Shown: positions 9,020 to 20,053 of the stretch, piece after piece
How positions within the stretch are numbered: position 1 is the first letter of the stretch
Layout: each line of letters begins with the position of its first letter
From: Candidatus Krumholzibacteriia bacterium
Lineage (GTDB): Bacteria > Krumholzibacteriota > Krumholzibacteriia > JAJRXK01
Assembly: GCA_035268685.1 (NCBI GenBank)
Contig: DATFKK010000012.1
Location: forward strand, 1-36,520
DNA: 36,520 bases
Direction of reading: 5' to 3'
Notes under the pieces: generated by a model
Seen by the model: the letters and a program-made list of their open reading frames with translations, nothing else
What the model was told of the DNA's origin: nothing
Databases searched by the model: none
Program-made: the position numbers and the translations under genes

Positions 9020-11557
9020 GTGATGGGTTCGTGTGTCAACGTTGATGGGCGCGGGACGGCTCCGCGGCTCGCGGGCGCCGTCGTGGGGCTCGCGATCGTG
9101 GCGGCCGCGGGGGTGGCGGGGGCGCAGCCCTCGTGCGCTCCGGACGAGCAGATTCCGCTCCTGTCCCCGGTGTCTCTGGCGGTGGACTTCGAGACCCGTA
9201 CGGTCCTGGGCAACCGATTGACCTGGCCCGCCGTGGCGCCCGAGGAGATCAATTGCACGCTCCTCGACATCGAGCCCGATCTGCAGTCGCGCTTGCAGAC
9301 CTCGGTCAGGGGGAACTACCGGGACGTCTTCGATCGTAGCCTGGTGTTCACGTTCCAGGACGACGGACGGGTGGGGGCGAAGGACGTCGACGCCGTCCGG
9401 GTGCAGGTGGTGAACGCGCACGCGAATCCTACGGCCACGAACGTCAGCGTGGCCCTCAACCTGAGCTCACGGGGCGGGATCTTCCGTTGGTCGCCGGGTG
9501 CCCGCAGGGCGCCCCAGGCGAACGACGGGATTCCGACGCATCTGCCGACCACCGAGATCCGTGCCTTCGGCGGCTCCACCGACGGCTCCGTGGTCTACGT
9601 CGGCGTCGATCGCGTGGGGCTGCTGCGCAGCGACGACGGCGGCCGGACATGGAGCACACCGATCGACGGCCGCCCGCCCTTCGGATCGCGGGTCCGCGAA
9701 GTCGTGGTCTCGTCGAACGATCCCGACCGGCTGTGGATCCTCACGGCCAGCGAAGGGCTGCTCCGGTCGGACGACGGGGGCAGCACGTGGCAGGTGGAGA
9801 CCGCGGTCGATCCCGACCCGGGGGTGACCTACAACCTGTTCGAGAAGGTGCGGTGCATCCCGCCCGGCGGCACCGAGGTCGACGACGTCATCTTCGCCCA
9901 CGTGACGGGCTCGGGGCTCAGTTACAGCGTGGACGACGGAGCCACGTTCCAGCCGGCCCTCGGGCTTCTGCTGCCGAGCGTCCGCACGGTGAACGAGTCG
10001 AACGTGATCGATTGCACGACCCTCATCAACGGGGACGAATCCTCGGTGGTGAACGACATCGCGGTGAGCCTCGTCGATCCGGGCCGCATCTACCTGGCCC
10101 TCAGGGACTGGGGAGTCGCCGAGACCGACGTCCAGGGCGGGTTCGACGACTGGGACCTTCGCCTCTCGGGCCTGGTGCTCTGCTTCAACGAGGACCCCTT
10201 GCGCCCCCTGGGACGCCGACGGTCGATCGACGAGGTCGTGGTGTTTCCCAACCCCGATGGCGGGCCCGACCCGCAGGACGCGCTCGTGGCGATCAGTGAC
10301 ATCCCCCCGGCGACCGGTGGGGACCAGGGGGACGAGCCGGATCCGGTCATCCTCGCCTTCAGTTCGTTCGACGGAGGCCGGAGCTGGCAGGAGAACGCCG
10401 GGAACTGGCCCGGTCCGATCGACTCGCCGATCCGTGCGACGACGCTGTTCCCCCACCCGGATCGTGCGAACGAGGCCCAGACGGTGGTCGCGTCGATCCG
10501 GGACCGCGGGCTGTGGCAGTTGCGGGCGTCGAGCACCGGGGCCACCGATTGGCAGCAGGTCACCTACGAGGCAGAGGCGCCGCTGCTGAATCCCCGCGTG
10601 TCGAACGTCCTTCCGATGCCGGACGGAACCGTGCTGGTGGCCACCACTGGCGCGGGGTCGTACCGCGTGGGCGAACCGATCGATCTCGATCGGGCGATCG
10701 AGCTCAGCACCCCGACGGGTGAGATCCCCGTGCAGGTCGGCCTCGAGATGGTCTTCGAAGGGGCCGGCGAGGTCGAGGCGGGAGAGGTCTTCCGGGTGTT
10801 CGGCCAGTCGTACCAGGGCTATGCCGTCTGGCGGTCCCGTCGGAACGATCCGGCCACCGGAGAGCCGGTCTGGGAGCTGATCGGTCTCTACGACCTGACC
10901 AATCCGGAGTCGTGCAGCGACGACCCCTGCGACGTGACGGCGATCGAGTTCGAGCCAGGGTGTTTCGCCGACAAGCGGGCCAACTGCTTCGTCTTGCCGC
11001 CGGACCCGGTGACCGGCGAATGGGAGTTCTTCGACCGCGACGTCGCCGCGGGGTTCTCGTACGACTACGCGGTGTCGACCTTCGACTACGGTTTCACCGG
11101 CGACGTCACCCCCGAGGGCTCGCGGCGTGACATGTTCTTCAGCCCGCGCTCGGCGCTCGAGTCGAGCGAACAAGCGCCTCCCGCCTTCCGGGAGCTGCGC
11201 GACGGCCAGAACTTCAACCGCGTGTTCTTCCAGGTGAACATCGAGCCCGCCACCGACCTGTCCGACGTCTACGCCGTTCCCAATCCCTTCGTCCGCCGTG
11301 CCGGCTGGGACGTCGGTGACGGTCGGTTCATCCGCTTCTTCAACGTGACCGAGACGGCTGCGGTGGAGATCTACACCATCGCCGGGGACTTCGTGCGGCG
11401 GGTCGACAACGTGGTCTTCGACGGCCGTGAGACCGGGATCATCGAGTGGGACACCAAGAACGCAGAGGGTGAGGACGTCGCGAGTGGGGTCTACATCTAC
11501 CGCGTGACCGACGACGAGGGTGGCGAAGAAGTCAGCCGGTTGACCTTGATCCGCTGA
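9020..11557 (+). CDS. Exported Asp-box (BNR-like) repeat protein with FlgD-like C-terminus
   Basis: This is an 845-residue predicted exported protein. GTG (9020) and ATG (9023) are adjacent possible starts; GAGGAG at 9008-9013 suits either. A hydrophobic segment (GAVVGLAIVAAAGVAGA) ending AGA before Gln is a signal peptide. Asp-box motifs of sialidase/sortilin-type beta-propellers recur: LLRSDDGGRTW near residue 200, LLRSDDGGSTW near 250 and SFDGGRSW near 450. The last ~95 residues (VYAVPNPFVRRAGW, EIYTIAGDFVRRV, SGVYIYRVTDDEGG) form a FlgD-like Ig domain like that of the 549 protein. The Asp-boxes suggest a propeller scaffold; sialidase active-site arginines are not evident, so I do not call it a glycosidase. 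It is last in its operon and is followed by a terminator-like hairpin. Confidence 0.7.
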   Translation: MMGSCVNVDGRGTAPRLAGAVVGLAIVAAAGVAGAQPSCAPDEQIPLLSPVSLAVDFETRTVLGNRLTWPAVAPEEINCTLLDIEPDLQSRLQTSVRGNYRDVFDRSLVFTFQDDGRVGAKDVDAVRVQVVNAHANPTATNVSVALNLSSRGGIFRWSPGARRAPQANDGIPTHLPTTEIRAFGGSTDGSVVYVGVDRVGLLRSDDGGRTWSTPIDGRPPFGSRVREVVVSSNDPDRLWILTASEGLLRSDDGGSTWQVETAVDPDPGVTYNLFEKVRCIPPGGTEVDDVIFAHVTGSGLSYSVDDGATFQPALGLLLPSVRTVNESNVIDCTTLINGDESSVVNDIAVSLVDPGRIYLALRDWGVAETDVQGGFDDWDLRLSGLVLCFNEDPLRPLGRRRSIDEVVVFPNPDGGPDPQDALVAISDIPPATGGDQGDEPDPVILAFSSFDGGRSWQENAGNWPGPIDSPIRATTLFPHPDRANEAQTVVASIRDRGLWQLRASSTGATDWQQVTYEAEAPLLNPRVSNVLPMPDGTVLVATTGAGSYRVGEPIDLDRAIELSTPTGEIPVQVGLEMVFEGAGEVEAGEVFRVFGQSYQGYAVWRSRRNDPATGEPVWELIGLYDLTNPESCSDDPCDVTAIEFEPGCFADKRANCFVLPPDPVTGEWEFFDRDVAAGFSYDYAVSTFDYGFTGDVTPEGSRRDMFFSPRSALESSEQAPPAFRELRDGQNFNRVFFQVNIEPATDLSDVYAVPNPFVRRAGWDVGDGRFIRFFNVTETAAVEIYTIAGDFVRRVDNVVFDGRETGIIEWDTKNAEGEDVASGVYIYRVTDDEGGEEVSRLTLIR

Positions 11558-11583
11558 GGCGGCCCCGCGCTCCGCTCTGCAGA

Positions 11584-11610
11584 GGGCGTCTCCGGTCGGA
11601 GGCGCCCTTC
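11584..11610 (+). terminator. Probable intrinsic terminator after the surface-protein operon
   Basis: GGGCGTCTCC (11584-11593) pairs with GGAGGCGCCC (11598-11607) with one G-U pair around a GGTC loop, about 27 bases after the stop. Only two T residues follow directly, so the U-tract is weak. The next promoter starts at 11615. Confidence 0.55.
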
Positions 11611-11614
11611 GCGC

Positions 11615-11643
11615 TTGCCCCTCGGCCGCCGGGGCCCTACCCT
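11615..11643 (+). promoter_or_regulatory. Probable promoter for the ppdK unit
   Basis: TTGCCC (11615-11620), a 17-base spacer and TACCCT (11638-11643) fit the -35/TAnnnT pattern used elsewhere in the window. They lie directly after the terminator hairpin, 70 bases before the ppdK start. Confidence 0.5.
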
Positions 11644-11713
11644 GCCGCCGTCACAGGACACAGGGGCCGTCCGGCCCCGATCCCATCCACACCAGAATCC
11701 GGGGACGAGCGTC

Positions 11714-14377
<2,664 letters not shown>

Positions 14378-14398
14378 CCCGAACGGCAGGGGTACGGG

Positions 14399-14923
14399 GT
14401 GGATCTCAGGGGACGAATCGATCTGTTCGGAGTGGCGAACATCTTCCAGCTGCTCCACCAGGCCGAAGCGACCGGCAAGCTGGTCCTCGAGGGGGAGGAC
14501 CAGCGCGGCCGGGTGTACTTCCACCAGGGTAGCCTGATCTACGCCCGGACCGACGCCGACGTCGAGCGCATCGGCGATCTGCTGGTGCGAAAGGGCGCGC
14601 TCGAGCCCGCACAGCTCGAGGGAGCGAAGATCCAGGCGGATCGCCGCGGGGTACGGATCGGCACCGTGCTCGTCGAGAGCGGGGGGCTCGAGGACGACGT
14701 ACTGGCCCAGGCGATCAAGGACCAGATCATGGAGGTGGTCTACCACCTCGTCCGCATCGATCGCGGCTCCTTCGCCTTCTACAGCCAGATCTATCCCGAG
14801 AACGAGGACATCCTGCTCGACGTGAGCCTGGATCTCCTGTTGCTGGAGGGTCTGCGCAAGCTCGACGAGCTGGAACACTTCGGGCCCGAGGGCCGACCGG
14901 CGGACGCCGGCCCGGACGACTGA
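14399..14923 (+). CDS. DUF4388 (PATAN-like) regulatory protein
   Basis: This is a 174-residue soluble protein starting at GTG after a G-rich ribosome site. Residues 1-55 match the DUF4388 pattern: LRGRIDLFGVANIFQLLHQA, then TGKLVLEG, GRVYFHQGSLIYAR. In this family the domain is found in response regulators and gliding or signalling proteins, often as an interaction module. Residues ~58-110 (RIGDLLVRKGAL..., IGTVLVESGGL) resemble the helical repeats at the N-terminus of GspE/PilB-type ATPases. No enzymatic motif is visible. It lies 21 bases after ppdK and 19 before a STAS-domain gene, so the pair probably forms a regulatory module. Its target is unknown, and control of ppdK or carbon status is only a guess from position. 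Confidence 0.75.
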   Translation: MDLRGRIDLFGVANIFQLLHQAEATGKLVLEGEDQRGRVYFHQGSLIYARTDADVERIGDLLVRKGALEPAQLEGAKIQADRRGVRIGTVLVESGGLEDDVLAQAIKDQIMEVVYHLVRIDRGSFAFYSQIYPENEDILLDVSLDLLLLEGLRKLDELEHFGPEGRPADAGPDD

Positions 14924-14942
14924 CTCCGCGGGAGCGCGTTGC

Positions 14943-15296
14943 ATGGACGATCTGCAGGTCGATTTCGAATCGCTCGAGCCGCGCGACGCCCTGATCCTGC
15001 GAGCCCGGGGGTTCGTGGACACGAGCACCGCCGGGTTGCTCGAGCGGGCGTTGCAGCAGGCGGCCGAAGGGCCGGCGCGCTTCGTGGTGATCGACCTCGT
15101 GGACGTCGACTACATCAGCTCGGCCGGCTGGGGTGTGATGATCTCGGCGGTCAGTGCCCAGCGCGCCGCCGGTGGAGACCTGCGACTGGCGAGCATGCGG
15201 CCCGAGGTCCGCGAGGTCTTCGAGCTGCTCGAGTTCCCGTCGATCCTCGACGCCTATGCCTCGGTGGACGAGGCGCTGGCGGGCGACTCCGACTGA
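14943..15296 (+). CDS. STAS-domain anti-sigma-factor antagonist
   Basis: This is a 117-residue single-domain protein of SpoIIAA/RsbV type. The core shows FVVIDLVDVDYISSAGWGVM; Ser60 aligns with the serine phosphorylated by the anti-sigma kinase in SpoIIAA (family DSSGLG). Members bind an anti-sigma factor kinase when unphosphorylated and so free a sigma factor, or act in other partner-switch modules. No kinase (HATPase_c) or PP2C phosphatase gene lies nearby, so the partners must be elsewhere. It begins at an ATG 19 bases after the DUF4388 gene and is probably cotranscribed with it and ppdK. Replacement of the usual Gly after Ser-Ser by Ala is mild and does not argue against function. Confidence 0.85.
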   Translation: MDDLQVDFESLEPRDALILRARGFVDTSTAGLLERALQQAAEGPARFVVIDLVDVDYISSAGWGVMISAVSAQRAAGGDLRLASMRPEVREVFELLEFPSILDAYASVDEALAGDSD

Positions 15297-15318
15297 CCGC
15301 ACGGAACCCTGCCCACCG

Positions 15319-15349
15319 TTGGCGCGTTCGGTCGGGGCGTGGTTACGTT
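15319..15349 (+). promoter_or_regulatory. Possible promoter for the vWA-protein gene
   Basis: TTGGCG (15319-15324) and TACGTT (15344-15349) are separated by 19 bases. If real, the start codon must lie downstream, which agrees with the TTG at 15391. The match is moderate. Confidence 0.35.
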
Positions 15350-15390
15350 CCCCGCACGCCTCCTTCCTGGCCCCCGCCGGAGCCCTGGTC

Positions 15391-17643
15391 TTGTCCCCGG
15401 ATCTCGTGCCCCTCGCATCGATCGCCTTCGGCCCCCGCGGGATCGTGGGAGCCGCGGTGTTCCTCGTGCTGGTCCTGGCGGCCCTGGAGTTCGCCCGCCG
15501 TTCGTACCGGAACACCGAGCCCGCCCTCGAGAACGGTCCCCGGCGTCTGCTGACGTCCCTTCGCGCGCTGTCCCTGCTCCTGATCGTGGTGATGCTGGCC
15601 GAACCGGTCCTGCACAGGAGCCAGGAAGTGGTGACCCCGCCCGGCGTGGTGGTCCTGGTGGACGACAGCGCCAGCATGTCGATCCGCGGCGGCGACGGCA
15701 CGTCCCGGGCGGAAGCGGCCGACGGCATCGCGAGCGACCTCGTCCAGCGCTTCTCCGAGCGGCCCGAGGAGCCGCGGATCTGGCTCGAGCGGGGAGCACG
15801 GCGGGTCGAGTCCTCGGCCGAGCGCGGGCGTGATCCGCTGACCGGCAGCACGGGCGACGGCGAGGGCACCGATCTGGCGGGACTGGTCCTGTCGAGCGCC
15901 CAGCGCCACCTCGAGGACAACCTCGAAGCCGTGGTCCTGCTCAGCGACGGGCGCTCGACCACCGAGCGGGGGCCCGGCCTCGCCGGCCTGGACGTGCCCG
16001 TGTGGACGATCGCGGTCGGCGACAGCGCCGGTCCGTTGGACCTCCGCCTGGACCGCGTCCGGTACCCGACCTACGTCCACCAGGGCGACCGTGTGCGCAT
16101 CGACGCCGAGGTCGTGGCCGACGGATCCCGCCCCGGCACCGCGACCGTCCGTCTCGAGCGCGGTGGTGCGGTCGTGGACACCCTGGGCGTGTCCTGGCCC
16201 CGGGACGGAGGACGCGTTCCCGTCCACTTCGAGGTCGAGGCCGACAGCCTCGGGCTGCGCCACTACGCCGTCGAGATCGAGACCGGGTCGGGCGAGACCG
16301 TGGCCCGCAACAATCGCGTGCAGGTCGGCTTCGAGGTCGGAAAGGATCGTCTGCGCGTCCTGTACCTGGAGCGGTCCCCGAGCTGGAACGCCCACTTCCT
16401 CGCCCGCTACGCCGACCGTGACCGACGACTCGAGTGGATCGGTGTGCACTCGGCGGTCGATGGACTGCGGATTGCAGGAACGGATTCCACACTGACCTGG
16501 CCGATGTCCGAGGAAGAACTCCTCGACGTGGATCTCTTCGTGGCCGGCAGTCTGGACGACGCCTCCTTCCTGGTGTCCGATGCGACCGGAGTGGCCACGG
16601 CCGTACGATCCGGGGCGGGACTGCTCGTCCTCGCCGGCGACGGGGCGCGCATCAGCAGCCCGGGTCCCCGGGTCGAGTCCCTGCTGGCACTCCGGCCGGA
16701 ACCACGGTCGCGCTGGATGCAGGGCAACCTGCGGCCCGAGGTCACCGCGGCCGGCCGGATCCATCCCGTCCTGGCGATCGAGCCCGAGCTCGGCGACCTG
16801 TCGACCTGGCTGCGCACCGTCCCGCCGCTGCGTGCGGCCATGCTGCCCGTGGGCGTGGCGCCCGATGCCGACGTGCTGTTGCGCGGTGTCGGATCGCGCT
16901 TCTCGGTCCCGTTGCTGGCCGTTCGCGAGGAAGGCGAGGGCCGTGTGGCCACGATCAATGGCGCGCCGCTGTGGAGCTGGTCGTTCTGGCGGCTCGGCGA
17001 CGACGCGTCCGAGCCGCTGTACCGGGCCTGGGTCGGCAACCTGGTGGCCTTCCTCGCAGAGGGGGGCGACCGGGAACGGCTGCGTCTGCAGTTGCCCGGG
17101 CCGGTCGTGGCCCAGGGCGACGACGTCGACCTGCGCGCCCTCGCGCTGGACTCACGGCTCCGGCCCGACGAGTCGAGCGATGTCTGGCTCGAGTGGACCG
17201 CCGCCGGTACGGACTCGCTCGACGCTCGCAGCGAGGTGCTCGGGCGGGCACGCATGCGCGAGGATCCGCGGACGCCCGGGGGGCGGCGGCTGTCCGTCCC
17301 CGCGCTCCCGCCGGGCACCTACGGCGTGCGGGTGGCACTCGAGGACGCCGGCGAGTCGGTCGTCTCGGAGTGGCAGTCGCTCACCGTCGATCCCTATTCC
17401 GTGGAGTTCCGGGACCCCGATGTCGACGCGGCCTCGCTGGCCGCGCTCGCGCGCCGGACCGGGGGAGATCTTCTCGGCGGAGGGGGCGGGGCCCTCGATT
17501 GGGCCGCCGAGCTGCCCCTGGAGCGCCGCGAGAGCGTTCTCGCGGGTCGTCTGGACCTCTGGGCCAGCCCCTGGCTCCTCGTGCCCCTGCTGGCCTTCCT
17601 GGGCCTCGAGTGGGCTCTGCGCAAGCGCTGGGGCCTGATCTGA
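15391..17643 (+). CDS. Membrane-anchored von Willebrand factor A-type protein with GATase-like region
   Basis: The frame stays open further upstream, but the TTG at 15391 has CGGAG 8-12 bases before it and directly precedes the first membrane segment, so I use it (750 residues; GTG at 15409 is an alternative). Two hydrophobic segments (residues ~17-36 and ~54-72) lead into a vWA domain with an intact MIDAS: DDSAS at 91-95, a later GEGTDLAG threonine and LLSDGRSTT. Beta domains follow, then a segment with DVDLFVAGSLDDASF and GAGLLVLAGDGARI typical of a GATase-like Rossmann fold. A C-terminal membrane helix (SPWLLVPLLAFLGLEWAL) ends in basic residues. This layout matches the vWA/BatA-like membrane proteins usually found near MoxR and DUF58 genes; neither is here. 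Function is probably protein-complex assembly or envelope homeostasis, by analogy. Confidence 0.75.
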   Translation: MSPDLVPLASIAFGPRGIVGAAVFLVLVLAALEFARRSYRNTEPALENGPRRLLTSLRALSLLLIVVMLAEPVLHRSQEVVTPPGVVVLVDDSASMSIRGGDGTSRAEAADGIASDLVQRFSERPEEPRIWLERGARRVESSAERGRDPLTGSTGDGEGTDLAGLVLSSAQRHLEDNLEAVVLLSDGRSTTERGPGLAGLDVPVWTIAVGDSAGPLDLRLDRVRYPTYVHQGDRVRIDAEVVADGSRPGTATVRLERGGAVVDTLGVSWPRDGGRVPVHFEVEADSLGLRHYAVEIETGSGETVARNNRVQVGFEVGKDRLRVLYLERSPSWNAHFLARYADRDRRLEWIGVHSAVDGLRIAGTDSTLTWPMSEEELLDVDLFVAGSLDDASFLVSDATGVATAVRSGAGLLVLAGDGARISSPGPRVESLLALRPEPRSRWMQGNLRPEVTAAGRIHPVLAIEPELGDLSTWLRTVPPLRAAMLPVGVAPDADVLLRGVGSRFSVPLLAVREEGEGRVATINGAPLWSWSFWRLGDDASEPLYRAWVGNLVAFLAEGGDRERLRLQLPGPVVAQGDDVDLRALALDSRLRPDESSDVWLEWTAAGTDSLDARSEVLGRARMREDPRTPGGRRLSVPALPPGTYGVRVALEDAGESVVSEWQSLTVDPYSVEFRDPDVDAASLAALARRTGGDLLGGGGGALDWAAELPLERRESVLAGRLDLWASPWLLVPLLAFLGLEWALRKRWGLI

Positions 17644-17648
17644 CCTCC

Positions 17649-17665
17649 TGCCCCTGAGCGGGGCA
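17649..17665 (+). other. Short GC-rich hairpin between the vWA and LTD genes
   Basis: TGCCCC (17649-17654) and GGGGCA (17660-17665) can pair around a 5-base loop, just after the vWA stop. There is no T-tract, so termination is doubtful. It may only reduce read-through or protect an mRNA end. Confidence 0.3.
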
Positions 17666-17708
17666 TCGCCGCCTCCCCACACCTGTCTCCCGGAGAGGCA
17701 CGCCCACC

Positions 17709-19304
17709 GTGGTCGTGCTGCCGTGTGCGGTCGTGCTCGCCGCGACCGTCTCCGCCGTCGTCCTCAACGAGATCCTCTACGACCCGCCCGGCCCGGACGG
17801 CGATTCCGAGTACGTCGAACTGTTCAACCCCACCGACCGCCCGGTCCCCCTGGACGGCGTCGAGTTGTGGTTCCTGAACGCGGGCGAAGCCGCCGACGCG
17901 AAGCGCGTGTGGTCGGCCGCGGCGGGCACCGTGCTCGCCGCGGGTGGCTTCCGGGTGATCGGTGAAGAGGCCGTCGCCGAGGCCGACGAGACCACTCGCC
18001 TGGACCTGCAGAACGGACCCGACGCCCTCGAACTCCGTCGCGACGGGCAGCGCCTCGACGCCGTGGCCTGGGGGGAGGAGGCCGCGGCCGGCGGAGAGGG
18101 GCGTGCGGCGGTCGACGCCTCCGGAGCCCCGCTCGGGCGCGTCCCCGACGGTCGCGACACCGACGACAACGCCATCGATCTCGTCGTCCTGCCGCGCCCG
18201 ACGCCGGGTGGTGCGAACCTGCCCGCGGTGTGGTTCGACCCGATCTCGACCGACTGGGATCCCGCCTGGCGCGCCGATCCGGGTCCTCTGCACTGGACGG
18301 TCCGTTGGGTCGCCCGCGGCTGGACGGACACGCAGGAAGCGTTGCTTCGGGCCGACACCGCCGAGCGCGCGGTGCGGGCGGACCGCGGCGACACCGTGGT
18401 GGTGGCGGTCACGCTGTCGCTCGGCGCCGGTCCGCACGCACGAACCGTCGAGGCGGCGGCCAGCGATCCTGCCTTCGCCCGCATCGACACGAGCCGCGTC
18501 TGGGTCGGCCCCGCTCCGGTGCGCCTGACCGAGGTGCAGGCCCGTCCCCGGTCCGACGAGCCCGAGTGGGTCGAGCTGATCGCCGACGAGGCGACGGATC
18601 TGGCGGACTGGAGACTCGCCGACGACGGTCGGGCGCGGCGCATCGGCGAGGGCGCCGTGGCCGCCGCCGGCGAGCGCCTCGTCCTCGCTGCCGATCCGGC
18701 CGCCCTCGTGCGGGTGCACGAGATCGACCCGAGCGTCGTGGTGGTGCGCCCCGAGGAAGGGTGGCCCACGCTCAACGACGGGCGCAGCGGCGACCCCTCT
18801 CCCGCCGACGAGGTGCGGCTGCTCGATGCCCGCGGCCGGGTCGTGGACCGTGTGGTCTATGCCCGCACCGATCTCGGATCCCGCGGCGAGAGCCTCCAGC
18901 GGACCTCGGTGGTCGCGGGAGGGCGGTTCCGGTGGATGCGGGCCGCGGGCCCGCCCACGCCCGGCGGATCGCACCCTCTCGAGTCCTTCCGTCCCGAGGA
19001 TCCCGTGCTGACCGTCGGTCCGGATCCGTTCAGCCCGGACGGCGACGCACGGGACGACCTGCTGCAGATCGTCCTCGAGGCCCCGGGCGAAGAGCCGGTC
19101 GCCGAGATCCGTGACCTGTGGGGCGAACGGGTGCTCGTGCTGGAGGGCGCGGTGGGACCCGGGCGCGCGCACTGGCAGTGGGACGGGACCGACGCGGAGG
19201 GCGATCCCGTCCCCGTCGGGGCCTACGTGGTCTACGTCCGCGCCGACGCCGCGCGTGGAGCCGAGCGTGCCTGGAGGCGCATCGTCGGGTTGGGTCGACG
19301 ATGA
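17709..19304 (+). CDS. Exported protein with two lamin-tail domains and a FlgD-like C-terminus
   Basis: This is a 531-residue protein starting at GTG, with GGAGAGG 10 bases upstream. A short hydrophobic N-terminus (MVVLPCAVVLAATVSAVVL) is a probable signal segment. A lamin-tail domain (LTD) follows at once: VLNEILYDPPGPDGDSEYVELFNPTDRP, continuing to about residue 150 (written here beyond the core as a known LTD layout). A second LTD-like unit occurs near residues 270-410 (VRLTEVQARPRSDEPEWVEL, DLADWRLADDG). The C-terminus (VGPDPFSPDGDARDD, SGVY-like PVGAYVVYVRAD) is FlgD-like. LTDs occur on secreted bacterial proteins, often beside nucleases, and are thought to bind surfaces or other molecules; no nuclease motif is present here. 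Its stop overlaps the next start (ATGA), the first of three such overlaps, so it belongs to a tightly coupled operon. Confidence 0.75.
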   Translation: MVVLPCAVVLAATVSAVVLNEILYDPPGPDGDSEYVELFNPTDRPVPLDGVELWFLNAGEAADAKRVWSAAAGTVLAAGGFRVIGEEAVAEADETTRLDLQNGPDALELRRDGQRLDAVAWGEEAAAGGEGRAAVDASGAPLGRVPDGRDTDDNAIDLVVLPRPTPGGANLPAVWFDPISTDWDPAWRADPGPLHWTVRWVARGWTDTQEALLRADTAERAVRADRGDTVVVAVTLSLGAGPHARTVEAAASDPAFARIDTSRVWVGPAPVRLTEVQARPRSDEPEWVELIADEATDLADWRLADDGRARRIGEGAVAAAGERLVLAADPAALVRVHEIDPSVVVVRPEEGWPTLNDGRSGDPSPADEVRLLDARGRVVDRVVYARTDLGSRGESLQRTSVVAGGRFRWMRAAGPPTPGGSHPLESFRPEDPVLTVGPDPFSPDGDARDDLLQIVLEAPGEEPVAEIRDLWGERVLVLEGAVGPGRAHWQWDGTDAEGDPVPVGAYVVYVRADAARGAERAWRRIVGLGRR

Positions 19305-20053
19305 CGGGGCCGCGAACGGGATTCGTGGTGCTGGGCCTGCTGACGACACTGGCCACGACCGGGACCGGCCGGGCCGATCCTCTCGTTCGGTCCGCTCCCG
19401 GACGCGACGACACGTCGGCCCTGCGCCCGGGGCGGTGGACCGCTCCCTTGACCACGGCCCTCGAGTTCGGCAGCGCCCGGCCCTGGGCGGAGCTTCCGGT
19501 CCGCACCGACTGGGTCGACCTGCGATGGGCCGGTGGAGCGGTCGCGTTCGCTCTGGCCGGGGCCCGGACCACGGCCGGTTCGGTGCACGAGACCGATCTG
19601 GCCGTCGACGTCGAGCTCCGGTCGGGAGCGTCGGCACTGCGCGTGCAGGCGGGCCGCCGGGAGATCACCGTGGACGGCTTCGACCCGCGGACGGCGATCC
19701 GAGCCCGAGGAGCGCTGCGTCACCGGCTCGGCCCGGTACGCGCGGTGGGGGTGATCGAACGGGATCCCGGGCGTGTTCGTCGGTGGAGCTGGGCGCTCGG
19801 GATCGAGGCGGAGCACGCGGGTCTGCGCCTGCGACTGGACCACCGGGCGCGTCGCCACACGGACACGCGGGACTGGTCGATCGCCGCCGTTCTCGAGGTG
19901 GCCGGTCCGCTGGATCTCTCGGTCGACCTCGATCCGGATCGCACCACGTGGGGACTCGCCGTGCGGAGCCGGCCCTGGGGACTGCGCGTGGGTCGTGTGG
20001 TCGACGGCCCTCGTGAGGGCGCGGTCGCCGTGGCCGTGGAGTGGCGGCCATGA
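19301..20053 (+). CDS. Unknown exported protein, probably beta-rich
   Basis: This 250-residue protein starts at the ATG in an ATGA overlap with the LTD gene. The N-terminus (TGFVVLGLLTTLATTGTGRA) is a signal peptide, probably cut before Asp. The rest alternates charged/polar and hydrophobic residues, rich in Arg, Val and Trp, as in VAFALAGARTT, ALRVQAGRREITVDG and LDLSVDLDPDRTTWGLAV. That pattern suggests antiparallel beta strands, possibly a small outer-membrane barrel or a periplasmic beta protein. I recognise no family or catalytic motif. It overlaps the HHH gene by ATGA as well, so it is probably a partner of its neighbours in one envelope complex. That is inference from coupling only. 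Confidence 0.65.
   Translation: MTGPRTGFVVLGLLTTLATTGTGRADPLVRSAPGRDDTSALRPGRWTAPLTTALEFGSARPWAELPVRTDWVDLRWAGGAVAFALAGARTTAGSVHETDLAVDVELRSGASALRVQAGRREITVDGFDPRTAIRARGALRHRLGPVRAVGVIERDPGRVRRWSWALGIEAEHAGLRLRLDHRARRHTDTRDWSIAAVLEVAGPLDLSVDLDPDRTTWGLAVRSRPWGLRVGRVVDGPREGAVAVAVEWRP

Noticed and set aside
9020-11557. Sialidase or other glycoside hydrolase assignment from the Asp-box motifs.
   Set aside because: Asp-boxes also occur in many non-enzymatic propellers. The arginine triad and other active-site residues of sialidases are not visible.
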